A stretch of 64,000 nt of DNA from positions 2,294,001-2,358,000 of the forward strand of contig NC_007974.2 of assembly GCF_000196015.1 (NCBI RefSeq). The letters are read 5' to 3'. Source of the stretch: Cupriavidus metallidurans CH34 (GTDB taxonomy: Bacteria; Pseudomonadota; Gammaproteobacteria; Burkholderiales; Burkholderiaceae). The notes beneath the pieces are model-generated. The model was not told the origin of the DNA. It was given only the letters and a program-made list of their open reading frames with translations, and made no database searches. The translations under genes and the position numbers were made by a program. How positions within the stretch are numbered: the first letter of the stretch is position 1; each line of letters opens with the position of its first letter. This document shows positions 43,770 through 53,706 of the stretch, piece after piece.

Positions 43770-45044
43770 TCATGCCCGTGCCGGGCGCATCGGCACGCGC
43801 GCGATCGTCCGATCGTCAATCGGCCAGTGCAGCGCGGCGGCGATCACGCCCAGTGCCATCGCCCCCATCCAGACCAGGTCATAGGACCGCGTCAGCTCGA
43901 ACACCACCCCACCCAGCCACACGCCCAGAAACGAGCCAAGCTGGTGGCCGAAGAAGACGAAGCCGAACAGCGTGGTGATGTAGCGCACGCCGAACACCTG
44001 GGAGACGATGCCGCTGGTCAGCGGCACCGTACCGAGCCACAGGAAGCCCATCACCGCTGCGAACGCATACAGGCTCATCGAGCTCAGGGGCAGCAGCACG
44101 AACAGGGCCATTGCCGACGTACGCGCCAGATAGATGCCGGCCAGCAGGTACTTCCGCGTATGTCGCCCGCCCAGCCAGCCGAACACATAGGTGCCGAAGA
44201 TATTGGCCAGCGCGATGATGGCCAGCGCGGCCATGCCGTCAGCGGGCTGCATCCCCTTGTCACGCAGGTAGGCGGGCAGATGGTTGGCGATAAAGGCCAA
44301 TTGGAAGCCACATGCCAGGAAGCCGAGGTTGAGCAGCCAGAAGCCCGAGTGGCTGAAAGCCTCGCGGATGGCGGCCAGCATCGGCATCGGTGGCTGGCCG
44401 CCGGTAGCAGCATCGGATGCCGGCGCGCGATCGCGGAACGGCAACGCGAACGGGATCAACACCGCCGCGCATACCGCCAGCACCATCAGCGCGTTCGTCC
44501 AGCCGGTGAACGACAACAGCGCCTGCGCGGACGGCACCATCAGGAACTGGCCGATGCCACCGATCGCCCCGGCGATGCCCAGCGTGCGGCTGCGGTCCTC
44601 TGGCGGCACCATGCGGCTCAGCGCGCCATAGACCACGCCGAACGTCGTCCCAGACTGCGCCACGCCGATGCAAACCCCGGCGACCAGCATGAATGCCGGC
44701 GCGCTCGTGATCACCGCCATCCCGTAGAGGCCCAGCGCGTACAGCACCAGACCGGCCAGCATCACCTTCCAGGAGCCGAACCGGTCGGCCACCATGCCAG
44801 TGAATGGTTGCGCGATGCCCCAGGTCAGGTTTTGCACGGCCATGGCCAAGCCAATCGACTCACGCGTCCAGCCTCGGTCGCCGATGATCGGCAGCAGGAA
44901 CAGCCCTTGCACGTGCCGCGCGCCCAGCGCCAGCCCCATGACCAGCCCGCCGGCCAGCAACAGGAAGACGGTATCGCGCCACCATGGCGCCGGGGCCGCG
45001 GGCTGCGATGCGGCACGAGTATGGGAGCGGGGAGCGTCGGTCAT
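43770..45044 (-). CDS. Major facilitator superfamily transporter
   Basis: This 424-residue MFS permease has twelve hydrophobic segments and the loop motif ADRFGSWKVMLAG between helices 2 and 3. The second half repeats a similar loop (GWLGGRHTRKYLL). It resembles oxalate/formate-antiporter-like MFS proteins, but the substrate is not clear. The ATG at 45044 is the first that gives a sensible N-terminus; upstream in-frame starts overlap the promoter region. A LysR gene diverges at 45211, with 166 bases between, and probably regulates it. Confidence 0.88.
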   Translation of the reverse strand: MTDAPRSHTRAASQPAAPAPWWRDTVFLLLAGGLVMGLALGARHVQGLFLLPIIGDRGWTRESIGLAMAVQNLTWGIAQPFTGMVADRFGSWKVMLAGLVLYALGLYGMAVITSAPAFMLVAGVCIGVAQSGTTFGVVYGALSRMVPPEDRSRTLGIAGAIGGIGQFLMVPSAQALLSFTGWTNALMVLAVCAAVLIPFALPFRDRAPASDAATGGQPPMPMLAAIREAFSHSGFWLLNLGFLACGFQLAFIANHLPAYLRDKGMQPADGMAALAIIALANIFGTYVFGWLGGRHTRKYLLAGIYLARTSAMALFVLLPLSSMSLYAFAAVMGFLWLGTVPLTSGIVSQVFGVRYITTLFGFVFFGHQLGSFLGVWLGGVVFELTRSYDLVWMGAMALGVIAAALHWPIDDRTIARVPMRPARA

Positions 45045-45210
45045 GCTGTCGGTCGGATGAAGGCGTTGAATGTCCTCCATTTCATGCGCACCGGTGCGGC
45101 GGTTCAACCGACATTTCGGGCGTTTTGTCATGCGCTGAACGCATGGCAAGAGACGGCGAGCCATGCTGTAATGGTGCCATTCGCCCCTGCCACAGCCATA
45201 CGCCCCCGTC

Positions 45211-46212
45211 ATGTCAGAACCGCTCGCCCGGTTGTTCTCCCTCGACCTGCTCAAGGGCTTCGTCGCCGTGGGCCGGCGCATGAGCATCACGCAAGCCGCC
45301 GAGGACCTCTGCCTGACCCAGTCAGCCGTCAGCCGCCAGGTCCGGGCGCTCGAAGAGCAGCTTCAAGTCCGGCTGTTTATCCGGCGGCACCGGGGAGTCG
45401 CGTTCACGCCAGAGGGCGAGCGGCTGTTCCGCAGCGCCGACGGCGCCTTGCTGCAACTGCAAAACGTGGCGGCGGAGCTTCGCAAGCGCGATGGCCGACA
45501 ACCCGTGACGGTAACGGCCAGCATTGGCGTGGCGGGCCTCTGGCTGTTGCCGCGACTGGGCTCGCTGCAGCGCCAGTACCCGGGCCTGGACGTGCGCCTG
45601 TCCGCCAACAACCAGATCAGCGATCTGCGTGCCGATGGCATCGATCTGGCGATCCGCTATTGCCCGGCATCGGCGGCGCCGCCCCTTGCCGTCCATCTGT
45701 TCGACGAGACCATCGCCCCGGTGGCGAACCCCTCGGTGGGCGCACACCGCGTAGCGACGCCCGAGGCGCTGGCGGAACTGCCGTTGATCGAATTCGACGA
45801 TCCACGCCCATGGCTGCACTGGCGTAACTGGCTCGGCGCGCAAGGCTACCGCCAGGCCAGCCGCCGCGGCATCCTGCGCTTCAACCAGTACGACCAGGTG
45901 ATCCATGCAGCGCTGGCCGGGCAAGGCGTGGCGCTTGGCCGCCTCGAACTGATCCAGTCGTGGATCGACGGCGGCCAGCTTGTGGTTGCCGCGACTGGTG
46001 GTGCGGCCATGCCCAGCCCCAACGCCTTCTGGCTGATTCACGCCAGGGAGCAACCACGCGAGGACGTCCGGCGCGTGGCGGAATGGATCCGGAGTGAAGC
46101 CGCCGGCATAGCCGCAACCGGTGGCGCCAGCCACTCACCCCCTGCGCGCCCGACCCCTACTTTGGTGGGGCAAGCAAACCCGCCATCAAGAAACGGGCGT
46201 CTGATCCGATAA
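45211..46212 (+). CDS. LysR family transcriptional regulator
   Basis: This 333-residue regulator starts with the HTH (FVAVGRRMSITQAAEDLCLT, then QSAVSRQVRALEEQLQVRLF and RGVAFTPEGERLF). It has the GcvA-like effector domain (VASIGVAGLWLLPRLGSLQ; in this copy TASIGVAGLWLLPRL). It diverges from the MFS gene, the standard arrangement for control of that permease. The C-terminus past residue 300 is a low-complexity tail and may be partly spurious. Confidence 0.88.
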   Translation: MSEPLARLFSLDLLKGFVAVGRRMSITQAAEDLCLTQSAVSRQVRALEEQLQVRLFIRRHRGVAFTPEGERLFRSADGALLQLQNVAAELRKRDGRQPVTVTASIGVAGLWLLPRLGSLQRQYPGLDVRLSANNQISDLRADGIDLAIRYCPASAAPPLAVHLFDETIAPVANPSVGAHRVATPEALAELPLIEFDDPRPWLHWRNWLGAQGYRQASRRGILRFNQYDQVIHAALAGQGVALGRLELIQSWIDGGQLVVAATGGAAMPSPNAFWLIHAREQPREDVRRVAEWIRSEAAGIAATGGASHSPPARPTPTLVGQANPPSRNGRLIR

Positions 46213-46262
46213 GATGGTCGTTGGTCGCCGGATGGCGTCCAGCGTGTAGATGTGGAGCCACC

Positions 46263-46649
46263 ATGGACCCCCTTTCGTTCGAGTTCGTGACTGTCGAGGA
46301 AGCCAAGAAGGTACTCGACGGGAATATGCCGCCTGCCGCGCGGACCGACTGGACCGAGATGCGCCAGCCCTCGGATGCCATGGAACAGACGCTGACACCC
46401 GAAGCACTCAGATGGCTCGCCCAGTTGCCGCGTGAAATCCGGCCGCTCGAACTGTTCCACACCTATCCGCGCATCGCCAATCAGTTGGCCAGGCTGGCCG
46501 CCCCGGCCGCCGTATCGGCATTCCTCGCCGACCTGCTGATCGACAAGCGTGGCGACCGGCAGGGCTTTCCGGGCGGTATCGCGCCGGAGCTTTCGAAGCT
46601 TCAGGAGCATCTGCTGCAATTGCTCCAGCCCCCCGACGCCACCGCCTGA
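46263..46649 (+). CDS. Conserved hypothetical protein
   Basis: This 128-residue, probably cytoplasmic protein has no motif I recognise. It reads as a mainly helical domain (TPEALRWLAQLPREIRPLEL, then RIANQLARLAAPAAVSAFLA) with a closing helix. GGAG lies 6 bases before the ATG. It stands 50 bases after the LysR gene on the same strand and converges with the phospholipase D gene. Probably real because of codon use and ribosome site. Confidence 0.7.
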   Translation: MDPLSFEFVTVEEAKKVLDGNMPPAARTDWTEMRQPSDAMEQTLTPEALRWLAQLPREIRPLELFHTYPRIANQLARLAAPAAVSAFLADLLIDKRGDRQGFPGGIAPELSKLQEHLLQLLQPPDATA

Positions 46650-46669
46650 CACACCACGGATCACCTCGG

Positions 46670-48274
46670 CTACAGCTCATCCTCCAGCGGCAGGAGTCCC
46701 AGAAAGTCGATGCCGATGTGCTGCCACACGCTCATGCCGGGCTCCTTGTCGGTGGTGACTTCCTTGCCCTGCTCCATCGTTGTCCACGTCAGGCCTTCCT
46801 GACCCGCCGCATCGGTACGCACCCCAATGCGCCACGCGATCTCGGGCAGCCGCTTGTCCACGTCGGACACGAACCAGGCAGCCAGCGTGGGGCTGTCGAG
46901 CACGACCCCCATCTCGGTATTGAGCCGGCTCGATCGCGGGTCCAGGTTCGGGGAGCCCACGAACAGGAACCGCCGGTCGACGACATAGGCCTTGGCATGG
47001 AGGGTTGCGCGGCTCGATGCGAAGGTGCGAGCGTGTCTGCCACGATCTTGCGTCAATCCGGTACTGGCGGTGGGCTTGAGTTCGTACAGTTCGATGCCGG
47101 CGTGGAGCAGCGCCAGACGGCGTGGCGCGTAGCCCGCATGGACTGCGGAAACATCCGTGGCCGCAAACGAGTTGGTCAGCACCCGCACCTTGACGCCACG
47201 TTTGGCGATGGCGGCCAACCATTTCTCGGTGTCATCGTCTGGCACAAAGTACGGCGAGATCAGCACCAGTTCGGTCTGCGCCGCCTCCATCAGCGCCCGC
47301 AGGCGGGGAATTGCGTGTGTCGACGCATCGTCGGGATCGTTCTCGATCTTGTCAGGCGAGTCGGCAATCACGCGCGCGCTGCCGACGTGACCCGGCAGAT
47401 GACCCACTTCGATGCCGCGCGCCAGCCCCGAGTCCAGCAGTTCCTGCACGAAGGGACTGGCACGAGCCACGTCCCCCTTTGCCTCGACTTCCTTGCGAAA
47501 GCGTCGCAGTTCCTCAGGTGCCTCCTTGCCCTCGGGCACCAGCGCGGCCACCGGATACGCGCTCTCGCTGTTCCAGTACTGGTCGAACACCTTGCTGGCG
47601 GCCTGCACGACGGGCCCGGCGACCATCACATCCAGGTCGCTGAAATCGACGTCGGGTCGGGCCGAGAAATACGCGTCTCCGATATTGCGGCCACCGACCA
47701 CGCCCACGAGGTTGTCCGCCACCATCAGCTTGTTGTGCATGCGCCGGTCCAGGCGGCCGAAATCGACCATCATCTCGGCCCAGCGCGCGGAGCGGTTGGC
47801 AAACGGGTTGAACAACCGGGTCTCGATGTTCGGATGGGCGTCGAGCGCCGCCCAGAGCTTGTCCTGATTGGTGGAATGCAGGTCGTCGATCAGCAGACGC
47901 ACCCGCACGCCACGGTCGGCGGCATCGATCAACTCGCCAAGCAGGGCGCTGCCCGTGGTATCTGCATCAAATAAGTAGTACTGGAGATCGAGCGTCTTGC
48001 GCGCCGCGCGCGCCAACGCCATGCGGACCGCCAGCGCATCGGGCCCAGAACCCAGCGGATAGAAGATCGATTGACCCGGATTCCGCGCCAGCCGTGGTGC
48101 CAGGGAACTGGCCAGCAACGTATCGCTGGTATCGGTCGACGCGTAGCTCGGCGTGCGGTCAGGATGCGCTGGCAAACTGGCGCACCCTGCCAGTACCAGG
48201 ATGCAGGCCGACAGACAGGCCAGCAGAAATCGGGGGCCAACGCTCGCACTCCGTTGTTGCAACGCCTGCGCCAT
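46670..48274 (-). CDS. Phospholipase D family lipoprotein, cardiolipin synthase C-like
   Basis: This 534-residue protein has a lipoprotein-type signal ending at LAGC (near Cys 31) and two HKD motifs: RRMHNKLMVADN with GGRNIGD, and ATLHAKAYVVD with SPNLDPRSS. Both active sites are complete, so phosphatidyl transfer is likely; ClsC-like enzymes make cardiolipin from phosphatidylglycerol and phosphatidylethanolamine. The segment LVLISPYFVPDDD is family-typical. Lipid anchoring suggests the periplasmic side of the inner or outer membrane. The MscS gene is upstream, separated by 21 bases, so the two may be co-transcribed. Confidence 0.88.
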   Translation of the reverse strand: MAQALQQRSASVGPRFLLACLSACILVLAGCASLPAHPDRTPSYASTDTSDTLLASSLAPRLARNPGQSIFYPLGSGPDALAVRMALARAARKTLDLQYYLFDADTTGSALLGELIDAADRGVRVRLLIDDLHSTNQDKLWAALDAHPNIETRLFNPFANRSARWAEMMVDFGRLDRRMHNKLMVADNLVGVVGGRNIGDAYFSARPDVDFSDLDVMVAGPVVQAASKVFDQYWNSESAYPVAALVPEGKEAPEELRRFRKEVEAKGDVARASPFVQELLDSGLARGIEVGHLPGHVGSARVIADSPDKIENDPDDASTHAIPRLRALMEAAQTELVLISPYFVPDDDTEKWLAAIAKRGVKVRVLTNSFAATDVSAVHAGYAPRRLALLHAGIELYELKPTASTGLTQDRGRHARTFASSRATLHAKAYVVDRRFLFVGSPNLDPRSSRLNTEMGVVLDSPTLAAWFVSDVDKRLPEIAWRIGVRTDAAGQEGLTWTTMEQGKEVTTDKEPGMSVWQHIGIDFLGLLPLEDEL

Positions 48275-48295
48275 GGCGGCCCCCAGGTGGTTGGT

Positions 48296-49129
48296 TCACT
48301 GCTGCGCTACGTTCTTCCGCACCGGCTCGCGATAGTAGCCACGCACGATCTGCTGCGCTACCGGCAGCCTGGCGCTGACCGGTGCCGGAAACCGCACGAT
48401 CGCGTCGAAGCGGTCCACGTCCACCGGCTCGAACAGCACGCGCGGCTCGAACTGCGACAGGTCGACGAACCGCATGTCGCCATAGCGCCGCAGCGTCCGG
48501 CCAGCTTCTTCCATGAAGTCCTCGCAAGCCTGCCGCGCCACCTTGATCAGGCGCGCCTCGACATCCTCGGGGTCCACACCCACCTCCAGCGGAATGCGCA
48601 CGGTATCGAGCGTGTAGGCACCGGCCTGGGAATGGTTGCGCACCGCCGTGGTCAGCAACATGCTGTTGGGCACCTGCACGGTGAAGCCTGTGTAATGACG
48701 CGCCGGGGCTACCTCCACCAACGTGGTCGACATCACATCCATATCGATGACCTCGCCGCCGAACGGCCCGATTTCCACCAGATCGCCCAACTGGAACGGT
48801 CGCGTGACCATGCGCATAAACGCACCCAGGAAGCACATCACCAGTTCCTTGCCGACCAACAGCAGCGCCGCGGCAAACGCGGCCAGTGAGATCGCCACGC
48901 TTTTCAGTTCAGATACCCAGATGCCAAGCAGTAGCAGGAAGGTCACCGCCGCGACGAAGTTGCGCGATGCCACGGTCCAGGCGCGATAGCTGCCGCGATT
49001 GTCGGCCTGCAGGCGGGCCGAGAAAAAGCGGTTGATCAGCTTGACCACCATCGTGCCCACGAGGACCACGAACAGGCTGGTGACCACGTTGATCACGATG
49101 CTGTCGTTGGCGTTGAAATGCATGGTCAT
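48296..49129 (-). CDS. Small mechanosensitive ion channel (MscS family)
   Basis: This 277-residue protein has three hydrophobic segments at about 12-32, 57-78 and 82-105. The MscS pore helix follows (LAAFAAALLLVGKELVMCFL), then the beta domain (PFQLGDLVEIGPFGGEVIDM) and a C-terminal alpha-beta domain. It is close in length to E. coli MscS (286) and should act as a tension-gated safety valve in the inner membrane. Starts at 49129 and 49123 are equivalent. The phospholipase gene follows directly. Confidence 0.9.
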   Translation of the reverse strand: MTMHFNANDSIVINVVTSLFVVLVGTMVVKLINRFFSARLQADNRGSYRAWTVASRNFVAAVTFLLLLGIWVSELKSVAISLAAFAAALLLVGKELVMCFLGAFMRMVTRPFQLGDLVEIGPFGGEVIDMDVMSTTLVEVAPARHYTGFTVQVPNSMLLTTAVRNHSQAGAYTLDTVRIPLEVGVDPEDVEARLIKVARQACEDFMEEAGRTLRRYGDMRFVDLSQFEPRVLFEPVDVDRFDAIVRFPAPVSARLPVAQQIVRGYYREPVRKNVAQQ

Positions 49130-49426
49130 TCGTCCCGGGTTCGCGCCGCCCCAAGTCGCCTGTCACGCACAAAGCGGTGGCAGGGCGCGCCTGTCCTGGG
49201 GAATTCTAGTCACACGGCACCGCCCTGCACCAGCGTATTCCATCCGGTTTTGTGTGCCGGGCCCGTCCCGCTGCCCCGAGGCGCGATGCAGAACATCAAA
49301 ACTGAATCGTCGAACGGGGGCAGAATCGCCCGCGCCTGCCGCCGCTGCGCGGTGCCATTCACAAGGATCGAGATGATGTTGAAGCCTACCCGTCGCTGGT
49401 AAACGCGCCGCAGTAAGCGCGCCGGG

Positions 49427-50884
49427 TCAGGAGGCTGGCGCCGCGGAAGATTGCCAGCCGAGGCCCAGCGACTTCTGCAGCGAGACGAAATCCTTGAGCA
49501 GATCCGCATCGCCCGAGATGCGGCTCTGTTGGGCCACCACTCGCGTGCGTTCGACATCGAGCCATTCGAGCATGCTTGCCGTGCCGGCGCGGTAGCGCTG
49601 CTGCTGCAACGTCGAGGCGCGTTCCGCGGATGCTTCCACGCGACGCAGCACAACCACGTGCTCGCGCTGATGGCCGTAGCGCGACAATGCGACATCGGCA
49701 TCGCGCAGTGCCTTCAGCACCACGCTCTCGTAGCTGGCCTCCGCTTCGTCGCGCCCGCCCTCGGCGCCCTCGACTCCTGCGGCCACACGGCCGAAATCGA
49801 GGATATTCCATTGCAGGCGCGGCAGCGTCATCCACGTGCCATTTTCCTTGCGCGCGAGGTGACTGGGGTCCGTCGCCGCGAAGCCCAGCGAGCCGAGCAG
49901 CGACAGCTTCGGAAACCAGTCCGCCTTGCGCACGCCGATCTGCGCCGTGCTCGATGCCAGACGCCGTTCGGCGGCACGGATATCGGGACGTGATTTCAGC
50001 AGCGCGCCCGGATCGCCAACGGCGACGGTTTCCGGCACGCCGGGCAACGGCTTCGGCGCCGATAGCTCCGCGTCGAGCGTCCCCGGCGAGCGGCCAGTCA
50101 GCATCGCAAGCTGGTCCAGCGATTCGGCGATGCTGGCTTGCACCGGCGACATCTGCGCGCGCGTGTTGTCGAGTTGCGTCATCAGCCGCTCCACCTCAAG
50201 CTGCGATGCCACGCCGCGTGCGCGACGCTGCTGCGTCAGCTCGAACATCTCCGCTTCGAGTTGCTCGGACGACGTCAGGTGCGCAAGGCTTTCCTGCTGC
50301 TCGCGCAGTGTGATGTAGGCCTGTGCCACTTCGGCAGCCAATTGCACGTGGGCATCGGCCAGTTGCGCATCGGCGGCATCGGCTTCGGCCGACGCAGCTT
50401 CGATCGAACGACGCGTGCCACCGAACAGGTCGATCTCCCAGCTTGCGTCGAAGGCTGCGATATAGAGCGACAACGGCCCGCGCCCGGCATTCGACGAGCC
50501 CTGGCCCGACAGCGCGGACAGGTTCGGCGAGCGCGTGCGCAACGTGGCCGCATCGACGGCAACCGTCGGGAACAGGTTGGCCTTGTTTCCGGCCAGTCCG
50601 GCACGTGCCTGTCGCACGCGCGCGCGCGCCACGCGGATATCGGGGCTTTGCTTCAACGCCGATTCGATCAGTCCATCGAGTTGCGTGTCGCCCAGCGCGT
50701 GCCACCAGTCGGCTACACGTGGCGTCTGGCTGTCGGTGCCTTCCCCGGCGCGGGGAAATTTTCCGGTGTCGATCGCGTTGCCAGCCACCTGCGGCGCGCC
50801 GCGATAGTCGGGGCCAACGGTGCAGCCCGCGGCGAACATCGCCGCCGCAAGCGTCAGCAAGGTGGCACGAAAGGAAACAGACAT
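49427..50884 (-). CDS. RND/EmrAB-type outer membrane efflux lipoprotein (NodT/OprM family)
   Basis: This 485-residue protein begins with a lipobox AAGC (near Cys 21) and has the TolC-family duplicated coiled-coil domains (GLAGNKANLFPTVAVDAATL in the first, VGVRKADWFPKLSLLGSLGF-like text in the second). The spacing of the two outer-membrane-factor repeats is typical. It is the third gene of an efflux operon, directly after the permease (stop at 50887, two bases away). It forms the outer-membrane exit channel for the EmrAB-type pump encoded upstream. Confidence 0.92.
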   Translation of the reverse strand: MSVSFRATLLTLAAAMFAAGCTVGPDYRGAPQVAGNAIDTGKFPRAGEGTDSQTPRVADWWHALGDTQLDGLIESALKQSPDIRVARARVRQARAGLAGNKANLFPTVAVDAATLRTRSPNLSALSGQGSSNAGRGPLSLYIAAFDASWEIDLFGGTRRSIEAASAEADAADAQLADAHVQLAAEVAQAYITLREQQESLAHLTSSEQLEAEMFELTQQRRARGVASQLEVERLMTQLDNTRAQMSPVQASIAESLDQLAMLTGRSPGTLDAELSAPKPLPGVPETVAVGDPGALLKSRPDIRAAERRLASSTAQIGVRKADWFPKLSLLGSLGFAATDPSHLARKENGTWMTLPRLQWNILDFGRVAAGVEGAEGGRDEAEASYESVVLKALRDADVALSRYGHQREHVVVLRRVEASAERASTLQQQRYRAGTASMLEWLDVERTRVVAQQSRISGDADLLKDFVSLQKSLGLGWQSSAAPAS

Positions 50885-50886
50885 GA

Positions 50887-52461
50887 TCAGTGACCGGTGG
50901 AAATAGGTGCGCCCGGACGGGGCGGTTTCAGCAGCAGGGCCAGCGGCACACAGAACAGCAGGGCCACGCCGAGCGCGAAGAAGGTTTCGGAGAACGTCAT
51001 CACAGCCGCCTGGCGGGCAATCTGGCCACTCAGCTGGGCAATCGCCTGCAACTGGGCATGAGCATAGTCGCCGCCCTGGGCCATGAAACTCGCGATGCTC
51101 GACGTCATGTGCTCCTGACCGATCGCGCTGTTAGCGGTCACCGATTCGCGGATCACCGAGTCGTGATAGGCATTGCGCCGGTCGATCAGCGTGCCGAGCA
51201 GCGCGAGGCCAATCGAACCGCCAAGGTTGCGCGCCATGTTGTACAGGCCCGCGGCATCGCCCGCTTCGTGCGTGGCCACGGCGGCCATCGATGCCTGATT
51301 CAGCGGCATCATCGCCAGGATCTGGCCGAAGCCCCGCAGGATCTGCGATGCGTAGAAGTCATGGCCAACGCTGTCGACGGTCAGGCCGATATCGAGCATG
51401 CAACTGGCGAAGAAGCACACCAGCCCCGAGATGACCAGCCAGCGGCTGTCGAACTTGCCGAGCATACGCGGCAGCACGGGCATCAGCAGAAACGCGGGCA
51501 GGCCCGACAGCAGCATGATGCCGCCCGCCTGCTCGGCGTTGTAGCCGGCGATCGTCGCCAGGAACTGCGGCAGCAGGTAGGACACGCCGTACACCCCGGC
51601 GCCCACCGTGGTCACGATCAGGATCACGCTTGCGTAGTTCTTGTTCAGCAGCAGGCGCAGACGCACGATCGGCTGCTTCGCCGTAAGCTGCCCGACAAGC
51701 ATCAGTGCCAGGCCGCCCGCCGCCAGCAGCGACAGATAGACAATCAGGTGTGACTCGAACCATTGCTCGCGCTGGCCTTCCTCGAGCACCACGGTCAGGG
51801 AGCTGAGACCCACCGCAAGGCCAACGATGCCGAGCCAGTCGGCCTTGAAGAATGCGTTGAAATCCGCGCGCTCGGATTTCAGCCCGAAGTACAGCAGAGG
51901 TACCAGCACCGCCGTGATCGGCAGATTCAGGAAGAAGCACCAGCGCCAGTTGACGTTCTCGGCCAGCCACCCGCCCACTACCGGGCCGAGCAGGGGCCCG
52001 AGCAACACGATCAGGCCGAACATCGACATCCCGATCGGCATCTGGTGCCGGGGCAGCCGCGTCCGCACGATGGTCTGCGCAGTCGGAATCATCGCGCCAC
52101 CGGCAAACCCCTGGCCGATACGGCCGACCACCATTTGGGTCAGGCTATGCGACATGCCGCACATCATCGAGAACGCCGTGAACAGCAGCGCGTTCGACAT
52201 CAGGAAGCGGCGCAGCCCGAACACGCGCGTCAGCCATGCCGTGAGCGGAATGATCACGATCTCGGCCATCAGATAGCCGGTAGAGATCCAGGTACCCTCG
52301 GTACCGGCCGCCCCGATCTGGCCCTGGATCTGCGGCAGCGCCGAATTCGTGATGGAGATATCAAGCGTGGCCAGGAGCGCCCCGAGGGAACCGGCGGCCA
52401 CGGCAATCCAGTCCGCCGCGGAAGCGTTCGGCTCCCGCGCGATTGCCGCCGCTTCAGCCAT
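50887..52461 (-). CDS. EmrB/QacA family drug:H+ antiporter (MFS, 14 TM)
   Basis: This 524-residue permease of the DHA2 family has about 14 hydrophobic segments. It carries the motif C-like GTWISTGYLMAEIVIIPLTA and LLGPLLGPVVGGWLAENVNW, and motif A-like text (WLTRVFGLRRFLM). It exports hydrophobic compounds in exchange for protons together with the EmrA-type adaptor and the outer-membrane protein. Its start overlaps the adaptor gene end by 8 bases, showing translational coupling. Substrates unknown. Confidence 0.93.
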   Translation of the reverse strand: MAEAAAIAREPNASAADWIAVAAGSLGALLATLDISITNSALPQIQGQIGAAGTEGTWISTGYLMAEIVIIPLTAWLTRVFGLRRFLMSNALLFTAFSMMCGMSHSLTQMVVGRIGQGFAGGAMIPTAQTIVRTRLPRHQMPIGMSMFGLIVLLGPLLGPVVGGWLAENVNWRWCFFLNLPITAVLVPLLYFGLKSERADFNAFFKADWLGIVGLAVGLSSLTVVLEEGQREQWFESHLIVYLSLLAAGGLALMLVGQLTAKQPIVRLRLLLNKNYASVILIVTTVGAGVYGVSYLLPQFLATIAGYNAEQAGGIMLLSGLPAFLLMPVLPRMLGKFDSRWLVISGLVCFFASCMLDIGLTVDSVGHDFYASQILRGFGQILAMMPLNQASMAAVATHEAGDAAGLYNMARNLGGSIGLALLGTLIDRRNAYHDSVIRESVTANSAIGQEHMTSSIASFMAQGGDYAHAQLQAIAQLSGQIARQAAVMTFSETFFALGVALLFCVPLALLLKPPRPGAPISTGH

Positions 52462-53599
52462 GGGTGGCCTTGATGTCGGCCTGGGTCCTGGCGGGATGGA
52501 GCTCGCGCGTGTCGATGTCGACGACTACCGACAGGCCCGGCACCAGGATCGCGCGCGCTTCCGTCGGCACGTCCACATGAATCCGCACCGGCACGCGCTG
52601 GACGATCTTGGTGAAGTTGCCCGTGGCATTCTGTGCGGGCAGCAGGGCAAACTGCGAGCCGGTACCGGGCGACAGGCTATCGACCACACCATGCAGTTCC
52701 TCACCGGGTAGTGCGTCGACGTGGAGCGTCACCGGCTGGCCTGGGCGCATGCGGCCCACCTGCGTTTCCTTGAAATTGGCGGTCAGATAGAGGTCCTGTA
52801 CCGGCACCACGGTCAGCAGACGCATGCCGGGCTGGGCGAACTGGCCGACGCGCACACCCTTGTCGGCAACACGCCCGGCCGTGGTGGATCGCACCACGGT
52901 GTCATCGAGATTGAGCTTTGCCTGACGCGCGCTGGCCTGGGCCACGTCGAGCTGCGCATGCGCCTGCTCGAGCCGCGCCTTCAGCGTCACCGTCTGGCTT
53001 TGTTCCACCCGCAAGGCAGCCTCGTTGGCAGCCAGCGTGGTGGATGCGCGGGTCTGCGCATTGCGCAGCTCGGCCGTGCGCTCTTCCGTTTCGGCGCCCG
53101 ATTTCACCAGTGGCGCATAGCGTTCCACCTGCGATGCCGCATAGCGCGAATTGGCTCGCGCGCCATCCACTTCCGCGGCAGCCTGCGCGATCCTCGCCTG
53201 CTGCTGCGCGAGATCGGCTTCCGCGCGCGTCACGTCGGCCTGCCGCGAAGCCACGGTCGCCTGCGACTCATCATAGGCTGCCTGGTACTGACGATTGTCG
53301 AGCCGCACCAGTTCCTGACCCGCCTGGATCTGCTGGTTGTCACGCACGTAGACCTCGGCCACGTAGCCGTTGACCTTGGGTGCCACCGTCACGCTATCGG
53401 CCTGTATATAGGCGTCATCGGTGCTTTCGATGAAGCGGCCATAGAGCCACCAGCGCACACCGTACGCCAGGGCAAGCGCGAGAAGCAGCAAACCCGCGCC
53501 GAGCAGGATCTGCTTGCGGCGTGAAGTGCGATCGGGAACGGCGGATTCTGGCGCGACGCCGGCTGGCGACGCCGTTGCGGCGGAGTGGGTGGCGGACAT
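52454..53599 (-). CDS. EmrA-like membrane fusion protein (HlyD family)
   Basis: This 381-residue protein has one N-terminal transmembrane helix (about 31-50), then the biotinyl-lipoyl motif YIQADSVTVAPKVNGYVAEV. A long coiled-coil hairpin follows (about 100-220, rich in A, Q, R), then the second lipoyl half (DDTVVRSTTAGRVADKGVRV) and a beta-barrel. It links the EmrB permease to the outer-membrane lipoprotein. The start at 53599 avoids overlap with the TetR promoter. It is the first gene of the efflux operon and divergent from the TetR gene. Confidence 0.92.
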   Translation of the reverse strand: MSATHSAATASPAGVAPESAVPDRTSRRKQILLGAGLLLLALALAYGVRWWLYGRFIESTDDAYIQADSVTVAPKVNGYVAEVYVRDNQQIQAGQELVRLDNRQYQAAYDESQATVASRQADVTRAEADLAQQQARIAQAAAEVDGARANSRYAASQVERYAPLVKSGAETEERTAELRNAQTRASTTLAANEAALRVEQSQTVTLKARLEQAHAQLDVAQASARQAKLNLDDTVVRSTTAGRVADKGVRVGQFAQPGMRLLTVVPVQDLYLTANFKETQVGRMRPGQPVTLHVDALPGEELHGVVDSLSPGTGSQFALLPAQNATGNFTKIVQRVPVRIHVDVPTEARAILVPGLSVVVDIDTRELHPARTQADIKATHG

Positions 53600-53706
53600 G
53601 GGGACGCGGGGACTTCGAAGTCGGAATGGCTCAGCAATTATTCCACTTGATAAAAATCTGTCAACTGGTATATTTCTGTCTGAATTCAGCGACAAGGACT
53701 TCCGAC
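53600..53706. promoter_or_regulatory. Shared promoter/operator between efflux operon and TetR gene
   Basis: The 107-base divergent gap is AT-rich in its centre (53640-53690) and contains ATCTGTC and TTCTGTC as imperfect direct repeats near 53654 and 53675. This is the natural site for TetR binding and both promoters, but no clean palindrome was found by eye. Confidence 0.5.

Noticed and set aside
43497..45827. 776-codon plus-strand frame opposite the MFS gene
   Set aside because: His/Gln/Arg-rich antisense product of an MFS coding region; no domain.
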